Position numbers and translations under genes: made by a program. 64,000 bases of DNA from Branchiostoma floridae. Its lineage: Eukaryota; Chordata; Leptocardii; Amphioxiformes; Branchiostomatidae. Location: the NCBI RefSeq assembly GCF_000003815.2, contig NC_049997.1:8250676-8314675 (forward strand). Direction: 5' to 3'. Under the pieces are notes generated by a model. It had not been told where the DNA came from. It saw only the letters and a program-made list of their open reading frames with translations, and made no database searches. Shown piece after piece: positions 34,501 to 45,900 of this stretch (position 1 is the stretch's first letter; each line of letters begins with the position of its first letter).

Positions 34501-34835
34501 GGGGGCCTTAAGCAATCATTGATAACAATTTACCCTGGACGTTAGATTTAGTAAAGTGTCTTGTCAAATATTTAATTTTCCATGATGTACAAGTGACGGC
34601 AAGTATATAGATTGTCTATAACTTGAGTCAGCCGTCCCTTTTTCTTTATTCATCCGTTTCTATCATTTTATGTTTCTTTGAATAAAAAATGGAGTGAGCA
34701 TACCGTGCGTTATTATAAAAAATGCAAGTGTGCATTTTCGGTAATCTAGCAATTAAAAACTCTTTATCAACTGAATTGTCTTTCTAACACAGCGATCAAC
34801 GCGTACCCAGAGAACCAGGAGACAATCACACAGCC

Positions 34836-37800
34836 ATGGCGCGTCACGTTACAGTACTGATGGGGATCCTCGCTGCTTTGGCTTGTTGTAATGCAGGTAA
34901 GAACTTGTTTGAAATTATATTTTTTTGTTTGTCTTGAGAATCATTTTGACAATTCAAGGGGAGTGTATATGAATTCAAGTTGCTTGAGCACTTTAAAAAT
35001 GTAGGTTTTACTTTTCGGAAGTATTCTTTATGTTACTTTTACAAAATGGCGATTGTTGTGAGATTTTTGTCCGTTGGATGTTATCCCATAGCTTTTATCT
35101 CATAGCTGTCTTACTGTTTAGTCGAAGTCATGGTAATACTTCTATAACCATAATGCCAATCCCCAGTTATGCAGGTATAGTTTCGTTCATTGTATCTACC
35201 TTTTTTTGTTAGTGGAATATATTTTGCCTTTAGATACAGTACTGAAAACTGTTGCTTTCTTAACTTTACGACGTACACGTGTATACAAAATTTACCAAGG
35301 AGGTTTCAACAAACGAAAATTCTAATAAAAATTGATAAGAAGAAAAGCTTGTGAAATTTTAACCTATGTATCATCATGGGCAAATCCTTAAGGAATATCT
35401 TGACAGAAAGTCGCTCAATCTATTGTCTTATAGAGCACGGGATGATCACGAGACTAAGATAGCGATCAGACAATTGTGTGACACCTGACACCTCATGTGA
35501 TGGTCACAAGACTAGAGACAATGTAGGAAGATTATTTACCTTTACACAGGGGACAATAGACGGAGGTGTCTTTAAATAGGTTTGAACGCCCCAGGAAATC
35601 CGGAAAGACTTAATCAATCAATAACGCTCGGCAACCACAAATTATCTCCATTTGGGCTTAAGTTATGCCTATTAGGCAAACATAAAAGGCTGATTAATTG
35701 GCAGAGAGCTCTGAAAGTTTTCAGATGTTTAAGTCGGTAAGGTGCAAATTCCAGTTCCTTTCTTGAAATGCGATATGTTCTTAATGTGTGTGGAAAGCAC
35801 GATCGCAACTATCTTGAATCCAAGGTTTCTGTGAAAAGAGTAGTAGATTTTCAAAAGTCTAGAAGACTTTTCATCACCTGATGGCATTATTATCATATGC
35901 TTAATGAATTCGAATTGCCGCCTGGCGGCGTTGTGGCAAGATGTGGGGCAACGATTGATGATTAGACGATTGATGGGTATCCGTCTGTGTCCAACGTTTT
36001 TTCTGTAAAATTGCACCACCAAGTGTAAATTTGTGATACGTACTACGGGATTATTAAACAACATCCCAGAAACGTGATCCTTAACAACTTTACATCATCA
36101 TCATATCGTTCCGCGCCGGTACCCCCGGTACTGTAGCCAGACCACGGCCTTCTCGTTCGCCTGTAACCATCTTAACAACTTCAAGGCCTTTCTTCTCCGC
36201 TTGTGCAACAGTTTCCAACTTTTTGGCGATCTATACTCCACTGATCTATGTTATGATCTAACGTTTGAATTTATTGAGTTTATTACGTTTGGATGAAGGT
36301 GTTGTTGACATAGTCTGTGCAACACAAACTCTGCTGTCCATGGCTATAACTGGCCCCTAGCCTCCCTGTAGGCCAATGGATATTGGGCGGGCTGCTATAA
36401 GCCAGATTTAATCTGGCTGTTGTTGACATGAATACAAGTAAATCGATTCATGGTTTTACTTTTCAGCTGCGATTCATAAACCGCTGTCCAAACGCCCCCT
36501 GCGGCTGGTGCAGAATGAGGAGATGAGGTTCACGTACACCGCTCCGGACACGACTCTGGCCATGCCCGGACAGACGGACCTCTTCATCGCCAGCACATGT
36601 AACCACTTCATGGTAAGACGATAATCATACGTTTTTTGGCCCTTGTATGAACTTACGTACAGAGTATGAAGAGAACTCACGCACACCGCGTCGGACACAA
36701 CTCTGGCCATGTCATCATATGTACGACAATCTTGTGTCTTATACAGAAATGTTTTGGCCCTTTCATAAACTCTCTTGGTCATTGTGAAGCATGAAAAGAA
36801 GTCAGAAAATCGTACTAAGGCCACCTCACCCTATCTATTGCGCACCGATAGGCTTACTTTATATTTGCACCATTGAAAATTCTAATTCAATATAATACTT
36901 ATATAAATGATGGTTCTTTCACAACAAAGTTTATCACTTATCATTTCTACGTGTATGTCCACTATGTTTCTACATGTACTATGTACATACAACTAGCTCC
37001 GGGTGGGTAATTGCAATATAAATTTTTATCAATTCAACCTTTCTATAATACAAGGTACTACACACACAATTACCCCCCCCCCTTCCGTTCTCAGGGACAG
37101 GAAGCGGAAGTGACGTTGGTGCTACTAAACAACCCAGCTTGGAATGTGCAGGACGGAGTGGTGTACTTCTACGTCACTGACAACCCTCAGAAGGTAATAA
37201 CGGCATAAACACATTAGAATACTCTTAAAAATAAAGCAAGAAGTACTATCTTCTTGTGTTTCTCTGTCTGAAAGAATTTTAGTTATTTTAGTTAGATTGA
37301 TTTAGACACCGATTACTTAGGTTTCACATGTCGTCTAGTGTAAAATAACAAGATGCTGCTTGATGCTATAGAGATCCAGATACAGTTGCGATGTATTGAG
37401 ATGTTACCCACACTGAAAATCGATCCTGTAAAGTTATGGATATCATCATCATACGTTTTAAAGGACCTATCAACTTAAAGAAAGACAATGCAAATCAGAA
37501 AATAAGCTGTCATTTGTGTCAATTAAATGAGCCACTGAGCTAAACTTTTCTCTTGTACGTATTTCTGAAAGCAACTCCTTTACATAATCTTCTTTTGCAG
37601 GGTTTGAATGATTCCAACGAAGTTCTATGCACCAACAACGTAGAGGGGGAGGTAGTGACAGCACGGTGCATAGTCACTGACGTCAGCTGTTCTGAGCTCT
37701 ACATCTACACACGGGCCGGTGACGTCTTCGGAATTGCGTACTCCGTGACTGTTGAGTTCCGTCAGCCCAACGACACCAGGAAGGTTGTCAAGGTAAAAAA

Positions 37801-39207
37801 ACACTTATCCGTAGTTAGCATAAAAGCTTGTCAATGAATGCACTGAACTTCAAATGTGAAAAATACGCAAAACTAAAGATGTAACGCAAAACAAATACGA
37901 CATGTAGTTTTAGAGCAAGATGCTAGGGGACCCAAACCTACACCACGTTTTTCCTGACACCAAAGACTAAATGTATTTGCATGTACCAGCAAAACCATCG
38001 CATGTGTAGGAAAAAAGATACAAAATCCGGACGCCCTACATTTCAAAGGAAAACAGCTAAGCATCACAGCTTCTTGATATGTTACTGCTGGCCAAAATAT
38101 GCGGAAACATAGACATACCAAAAGCTAAGTTATACCAGATCTTGAACTGCATTTCCTGTGACTCCAAAAGTACCAACATTTAGAGTAATCTTTCGACGCA
38201 CTTCATGCCAATCTTCTGACTTTCTACGAGGCCTCGTAGGTGATTTCTGGTACATATTACCCATATTACGGTTGTGCCCCCGATGTGTCTAGCATTCAAC
38301 TGCCAACAGCGGAATTGTGGGAACGGCTACAAACAACTAGGCACACCGTTCTTACCGGGGTAACAATAACATTTCTGTTTTTCGCAACAGGAGAAGCCAA
38401 AGGTCAGCACCAAACATTTCCCCATCTACGTGAAGGACGAGTGTGTCCACCATCTTATCCAGTCCGTGAGCCTTCGCGCGCCCCTGGAACTGGTTTCGCT
38501 GACGACCGCACAGATGACCATCCCCTTCTGCCCGAACGCCGAGCAAGAAAACCTACTGTCGGTAAGTAAACAACCTGATTGTTTGTTTGTTTATATTTGT
38601 AGAGTAAAATATAGAAAAAGAACGCAAAGAGGAAATGTAATCTATTGCTCAAAATCACGACTAGTACGTCCGGGACACGAGGTATCAAAACCGAAATGTT
38701 CCACTGCGGTACCATAGAAATCCACCAGGGGGCACATATACCCAAAACATTACCATCTTTGCGAAAAGACTAAATTTCTGAAACATAAAAACTTGTCATT
38801 AGATCAGGTAAAAAGTTTATGTTTATTAAAAGGCGATACGTATGCAAGGACTGAAATAACTTGAGGAAGAAGAAATCTAATTACATAACACCCCTCCTTT
38901 ACAGGTGGAAACTTCCGTGCTGAGCGTGTCAGGACTGAGCGCCTACACCCAGTACGCATGCCTGAAGACCCCCTGCGAAGTGGACAGTCCCAACGTGATC
39001 GCCAGTAGCCCCGAACAGCGCCCTCTGAACAGCCTGCGGCTCGAGTCTATGTGCGACAAGCACACGTCCCTAACGGTGCTGGTACACTGCTGGGGCGGCG
39101 AGCAGGAGGAGGCTGGGGTCGGAGACTATGTGGGAAAATTCAACTTCGCCGCTGGAGTGAACCTGAAGTCTCCCACCAGTGGCGTTGCCAAAAAACCTAT
39201 GTACTAA
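34836..39207 (+). CDS. secreted cysteine-rich protein, family unknown (6 exons, 323 aa)
   Basis: Exons 34836-34896, 36467-36612, 37095-37193, 37601-37792, 38391-38561 and 38905-39207 join in frame at GT-AG sites. A non-coding start of exon 1 follows an acceptor at 34792. The N-terminus is a signal peptide (VTVLMGILAALACCNA). A dibasic SKR follows about 10 residues into the mature chain and could be a processing site. The mature part has ten cysteines, enough for five disulfides, two sequons (NDS, NDT), and alternating hydrophobic strands (EVTLVLLNN, GVVYFYVTD, SELYIYTR, YSVTVEF) that suggest a beta-rich fold. No transmembrane segment or known catalytic motif is seen. I do not recognise the family. 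Confidence 0.88.
35980..36165 (-). mobile_element. LINE 3' end, minus strand, in intron 1 of the secreted-protein gene
   Basis: On the minus strand a frame reads NEKAVVWLQYRGYRRGTI then stop, followed by ATGATGATGATG. The same ending occurs at 56123-56215 on the plus strand. This looks like the extreme C-terminus and ATG-repeat tail of one non-LTR retrotransposon family. Only the end at about 36093-36165 is clear. Confidence 0.55.
38640..38735 (+). repeat. dispersed repeat copy B (ATCACGACT family)
   Basis: Matches copy A at 13368-13450 block by block. It lies in intron 5 of the secreted-protein gene. Confidence 0.65.
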
Positions 39208-39816
39208 ATGTTAGGGTAATGCCTCGAGGGTTTCTCTTCAAAATAATGAAGTTTTACTATTGCTTTCATGTTAAAAACTATGTATGAGTGGGTTACGATG
39301 GTGCTTTCTTTTTACGAAGAATTTTCACGTAACAAAAATGACTCTTGTAAAAGAATCTTGATTTGTATTCTTGTAATTTGCTTTCATCTTCCAGTGGTGA
39401 CGCTAATATAAGCCTTTTTGAGTTCATGTGTTTTGTACCTTTTCATTATAGTAAATGAATAGACAAACTAAGGGATATGTCGTTTTTATCGAGGAGAATG
39501 AGATGTGATAATATGCAAGGAGAAGTTTTGAAATTGTGTCTTTAGTCGCCAAGTTGGACTGAACATCATTCACGCTGCAATTACATACTGGAATCGCTAG
39601 GTGGCATTGATTCATGTTTGTGTACAATGATGTACATGTATTTACGTACCGATGTAATATGTATAACGTTACAGCTGATTTGTAACCGTATTTGAAGAAT
39701 TAATCTCGCTTCAGAGAATGTTAACACGTCTAAAACCAAAGAGACGTTAAGAAATTTGTAAATATGAATAATAATGCAGGATTTATACTAACGGTTTAAA
39801 GGGATTTGAAGTGATC

Positions 39817-39822
39817 AATAAA
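39817..39822 (+). terminator. polyadenylation signal AATAAA
   Basis: Canonical AATAAA 610 bp after the stop codon of the secreted-protein gene, the first good candidate on this strand. Confidence 0.6.
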
Positions 39823-39839
39823 GTCAACATCAGGAAGCT

Positions 39840-42800
39840 GAAAATAACTAAGCGATCGCATTTTGTTATCCACCAAATTTTCTTTTCTTTTTTTGAATAT
39901 ATAGATCGACGTTTTGACCAACTTAAAAAGTAAAAGATAAAAATAGATAAATAAATAAACTAGCATGAAGCAATTTTTCTTTATTCTTTATCTCTGTGAC
40001 CCCTATTCCACCCTCACTTGAAATAAGTGTCAACATCTAGGAATCAGTTTATTTTATCTCTACTAAATATCTTATTATATTGAGACAGTTCATTAGCAAT
40101 GCCCCCTTACACCAAATACCCCGAGGAAATAAATTGAAAAGCTGTTGCTCTTGCTCATGTCGATGTATCTAATGGATTTTCCCTCAACCTGATCACGCCA
40201 TCTAGGCCACGTGCAAGTTTACCCGAGGCTTCAAAATGCATCCGGCCTTTACTAATACTATATTGTACAGTCAAAACATGGCGCAAAACTACCAAAGGCT
40301 TTCTTTCCATACGGGTTCAGTGTGGTTTAATCATATTTAGTAGCCACAAGAAGATATCGTTAGAAAAGGAATGTGGTATTTCTTTGGATGAAGGGTTTTC
40401 AAATAGGAAATCCGGCTTTTGTAGTGGTGGTTGACGTAAAAGGTTATTTGGGGTTACGTTAATTTTCGTACGCAGGTCACGCACACACCCGACTGCGTAG
40501 CCTTCACAGGAGACTCTAACATTAACCATAATACACATACAAATCATATTTTTATAGGAAATGCAAGCTTGCTGAGAGAAACCAGACGATATCGATCAAA
40601 TCGCAGTTCGATTATTGCTGATTTAGTCATTATTGATTGACCCCTGCGCCGGTCACTGACCTAATTTCATACAGATAATCATGCTGCAGGGGACAAACCA
40701 TCATTGTCCAAAGGGGGGGGGGGCAGATATCTACAAATATTTTTTTCTGCTTTCATTCATGGTACCATAAAATGATTGTTATCATTCTTCACACAGGTGC
40801 ATTTACCCCACCTTCTGTTTATTTATTATATGGGAACGAAATGAAGTGTTTCCGACCTAAATATGTATTTTGCTGGTTTATCAATCATATATTCATACAT
40901 TTACATGGCGTTTTGGAAAAAAACAACATTTCACGATAAGTTGAAGAATCTCGGCGACCCCCAAAACACAGATAGATTAGTGATTTTCCCAAGACATCTG
41001 CAATGTCCATCCTTTATCATAAGTCAGATGGTCTGTAAGAGCGACAATCAGGCATCACGTCCAGTGTATCAGTGACTGTTCTTTGACTGGAAATTTTTCT
41101 CGCAATGACACGGCACTTGACCTATATACTAACGTTACAAATCCATGCATAGGGAATGAAGGTTTCAGAAATAATTCTAAGACCGTAACCAAAATATGAT
41201 GATTCTGGACAAAAATTAAAATTATACAAAAGCTACTCACCTTCCTAAAACTGCAGTCTATGTTGTGAATCCTATGAAATAGAGGAGATTACTGTGCTGT
41301 TTGCACGTATGGAAGGAGCCAGGGAAACCTGCAGCCATGGCGGGTACATCCTTGTGACCTTTCACGGCGAGTTCACGACCTTTGACACGTAGTCACGGCC
41401 AAGATGATGATCCCAATATTGTTGCTAAATATGAGCAGGTACGTCACCGGCTCGGACGTGGGTTTACAACGTATTTTAATTGACGTTGCCTTTTGTTTAT
41501 TTCATTTACTACCAGAATGACCTTATGAAAATAACTGCTGTGCACATCGGTGTACATGTTATCTATGTAATGCCAGTTGGAAAATCAATGATTATTTATG
41601 GCATGTGTGCTGTATATTTGTGTGTGTGTGTGGTGGGGGGGGGGGGGGGGGGGTGCATAGGAGAATGGGCCTACAACATTTGTGCACAGTCCATTAAAAA
41701 TAAACGTATCCACAGTGTTGAAGTAAGGGTTTATACGAGCATGTTGACTGGAAAGCAGTGCTGACAAGTTTGCTTCTATGGCGAAAATGACTGACATAAT
41801 CCATTATTGGTTTTAACGATTGAATGTGACACGGTAACACTCAGCTGGCAACAACTGATATGTTTGGAAGGAAGAATACTTTCTATAATATTCACGCTTT
41901 GAAGCGGACCAATGTTTCAGCCTCGTACATCAATGTCAATAGAAGGGACAGAGATCATGTGAGGACATTTTGAGGAAAGGGCAACCTGCTTTGTGCAGCA
42001 TTGCCACCTAGCTGTTAATTTATACACTGCAGAAATTGATGACATGTATACAAACCGTTATTTTGTTAACAGTCAACGCAGCTTTGAAATCCACACAGAT
42101 AGTTGAAGCGGGAAAACGAGAATATGGACGAAATAATCACATGGCGCTAACTGTGTCAAGTGTATTTTAATAACTTATGTTGGCCAACAACGAAAAGCAA
42201 TTACAGAGTCAGAATTTTTTTGCTGACAAAATTCATCTTAGTTTCTCGGCCGGCAACAGTTTTGCAAGCTTTGCTGTTCTTATCAGTCTGTTCCCATTGT
42301 ACGGTAAATCCGGTACACGGTTCGGTTTCATGTCGCCCCGCAGACGATACCATTATGCTAATGTTGACAAACAAATTGGTGATGACAGTTCGTCCTAATT
42401 CTTTGGTCTGTTACGGACATATCGATAATTTATATATTCAGACGTAAATGATATTAAACGAATAAAGTAGGACGGAATGATCATACTTCATAACAGGGAT
42501 ACATTTGTAAGACAATTCTTTGGTCTGTTTCATTCATACATCTGTATTGTATAGTCTCTAGTAATGGAACGAAAAATGCTAACTTCGCATCATTTTTAGA
42601 AGCAAAGCAAAATTGTGAAAAGAACTAAAAGTAAAACAAATAAAATCAACGAAAGATATACAGCATAATTCTGTTTGCCTGGCAACTTTTCCTAAAGGTG
42701 TATGATTCTAGGTCTTAACTTATTGTCAACAAAACAGGTCTAGAACTGAATCATATTGCTTTGAAACGGCATAAATAAATTCTTTATAACATTAATATTA

Positions 42801-42990
42801 AAGACACAAGGGACTACTTTTCCCTTTCTTTTCCTCACTACACGTAAGAAGATTTCGTAAGCATCTTTTGACATAATCATGCCAGCTAAGCTTTTCATTG
42901 GATGTGGTTAGTGGACGTTGTCAAGGTAACGCGTCGCAAGGAATACTGGGAATGTTTCTTCTCCACACCAATCGCCTTCTTCCTTACAGT
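39840..42990. other. intergenic between convergent genes
   Basis: No gene supported. Contains G runs at about 40715 and 41635-41653. The ORFs at 41480-41764 and 42160-42447 have no domain or splice support. Confidence 0.5.
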
Positions 42991-42995
42991 TTCCG

Positions 42996-45900
42996 TTAAG
43001 CGGGTTGAACCTCTGCCGTTTGCCCAATGCCCAACTCGTTGTAGAAAACCGGCGTCGGTAAAGAAGTCTGGTTACCTGTGAAATGATGACAGCATTTCAT
43101 GTCAAAAGATATGAAAAACTACATCGATTTCAAAAATAAAAGATAGCTGTCAATTACATCTATCATCACAGAACGCAATTACACACTGACGCTACTGGCG
43201 ACACTTTAATAATTTGTTAACTTTGGAAACATTAATCGTTATCGGTCTTCCTACTCTCAAACACAGGACGAAAAAGGCGTCATATTATAAGAAGGACACA
43301 ATTTCAAACAATCTCTGCTTAGAGAGTAGGTCTTTCACGAATTTTCTTGATCATCATTAAAAGTCCATACAAAATAAATCTCTGCCATTCCGCTTCCGCT
43401 ATTTCTAAGTGCAGTATGCTATATGCACCACATGTTTCAACACTTCTTCTGCGGTTAGAAAAACACAGACATCGGCTTGTGTCTGTCCGGTCGCGCCGAT
43501 ACACTGATGAACGCGGTCACATTGTTTATGGTTGGGTTTCATCCAGCACTCGACACCCCCCATCAATGGGAAACTAGGTCAAGAAAGACGTTTCCAAACA
43601 ACGATTGGAATTTATCATTAATCTCTTTCAAACTTCAAATTCCTTTAGAGAATTGTTGGAAAGTTACTATACTTATTTATGACGGTTAAGACATGGTGAT
43701 TTGGAACTATTGACCTCAGGTGACTAGGTACAACAGAGCGCACCTGCCCAAAGGTGATGTACCTGTGCCCTTACCTGTCCGTACAGGTGTTATGATACAG
43801 TTATACCGGTAATTTTGTGTCCCACAACCAGAGAGCTATACAATGGCCACCGGGATGGTGATATCGGTCTTACCGACTTGATACCCCGACCATTTACATC
43901 TGATATTGAGCACAACAAAGGCCAGTGGAGCCGAGACGATCTAGATGAATCTCTGTCAAGCTGAACAACAACAAACAGACTGACAAAGGCTGGGGAGGAT
44001 GGAGTACGGGTGACTGCTACTGTCTTGCTTGTCTTTAGTAGAAAATATGGACAGATACGAAATTAGATCCGGATATGTGGGAATTCCTGGGACTATAGAC
44101 ATGATGACACAGCGTCTTTTTTGGTTGAGTCTTTCTTTAGGACCCATTACATTAATCGTACCATCGTTGTGCGATCGTAAACATTGGGATAACCATTCAT
44201 GTATTGCCCAAAATTCAGTTGTTTCGTTACAGGAAAAGCTGTCAAAGATCCTTGTCGAGTGGTTGGTTTCGTCTCAACCTGCTTGAGTATTCTAAGACGT
44301 CAAAATCGTTCGACGTCCTACAAAAATCTAGACTCCTGCGAGGCAGACTGAGCCATCATGGAAGCAAAACGTTTGTTAAGACCGCAGATCAGAGATGGCT
44401 ATTCAAGTGACCCAAAGTCACTGCTAATACTAACGTTTGGTGCACCCACAACATCGATTTAAGGATTTTGGTTTGGTTAGTTGTATATTCCTTACACTCA
44501 ATGGCTCTATCTCTATTTGTTGCATCGTTAAGGTTTTTCCCCACAGATTCCTTTCTTGACTCTAACAAAGTTTTGTTGCGCGTGTATTTACTCACCTTGT
44601 CTATCCATATTCCTGAGTCCGAAGTGATCTAGGTACAACTGCTCGCCATGCCGGTTAGAACCACCCTGGAACGACACAAGTGATCATTTTGTGACCAAAC
44701 GAAACAGAAGATGTTCAGTGCAAATACAAATGCATAACGTTAACCTTACGTATACCACTAAAAGTCTTTCGACATAATGGTGTGTCGGATCCGGAAGTGA
44801 GCGAGTGAGTGAGTGAATAAATGTTTCGGTTGATGAAATTATAAAGGGATGGCAGAAGGGATGAAAAGAGGGAGGCTTGTGTGGGCTGATGGAATGAATG
44901 AATGAGAAGGGTGGATGCATTCATAGATAAAAGGGATAATGACATCACATATAAAATCAAATCAAATAATGATGATATACCTATGTTTGACTAAAGTCAT
45001 GTGCGAGATATGGTTACAAAAAGACAGTTTTAACCCCAAAACAAAACTAGTAGTGATTAGAATTTACAATCAATGTTGCTCACAAACGTTCAGATTTGTT
45101 GTGCGGAAACAAAGTTTTCGACACGGAGGTACGATTTAGGCCACCCATGGACATTACACACTAAGCGTGTGGTCTTTTGTGGAACTTTTTTTCTTAATAA
45201 TCAACACCCAAATGTATGATTTTGATAGTATTAATCGATACTCATAAGTCACTAATATTCACGGTCTTCTGTATACTTCAAATTTGTCTTCACATATCAG
45301 AGATCATCGCAAATTTGAGATCTTCTAAACAAAAGAACTTTTCTGTCTCTTTCTGATCTCTTTGATATATTTTGATCACGCGGCCATCCACTGTTTCGTG
45401 AAGCGTTAACATCGTTCAATTCATTTCGGCTGAAACCGACCACCGGTTGGCAAACATCGCGACGTTTACATTTTTCCGCCCTGCACAGCCGGCATTCTCT
45501 GCGACCCGCCAAGAAAAGATACTGTTACCGGGTCTGTCTTGGCTTGACGGATCAACCACACGCGTCTTTAAGTTACTAATCTTCTCAAGAATGTGGGGAT
45601 AGTAAGGTTTCAAAGAGACTTGGTCCTGGGAAGACCTCTGGATAGATTATCTGAACTAAGACGTCAATCAAATAGACGGAAATGTTGTTCAATTTCACAT
45701 TATGAAAAGTGAACCATCGTATGTAGACCCTGGTCTTGTCAATTAAAGAAACTCAGTCATTGTGTTTCTGTTGTCACTGTCGACCTAAAATCATCATCCA
45801 TGCTCTCTTCTTTGTAAACTTTCAACACCATGTCAAGAGTGAGACAGTACTTTCGAAGTTTTGTTGTTTCAGAGTTGTTTCGAAGAGTTAAGCTTGTGAA

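Noticed and set aside
45297..45613. Minus-strand frames with clustered Cys ([15 protein letters not shown])
   Set aside because: Located in intron 3 of the FIGLA-like gene. The spliced model skips it in frame, and the Cys spacing fits no known finger.
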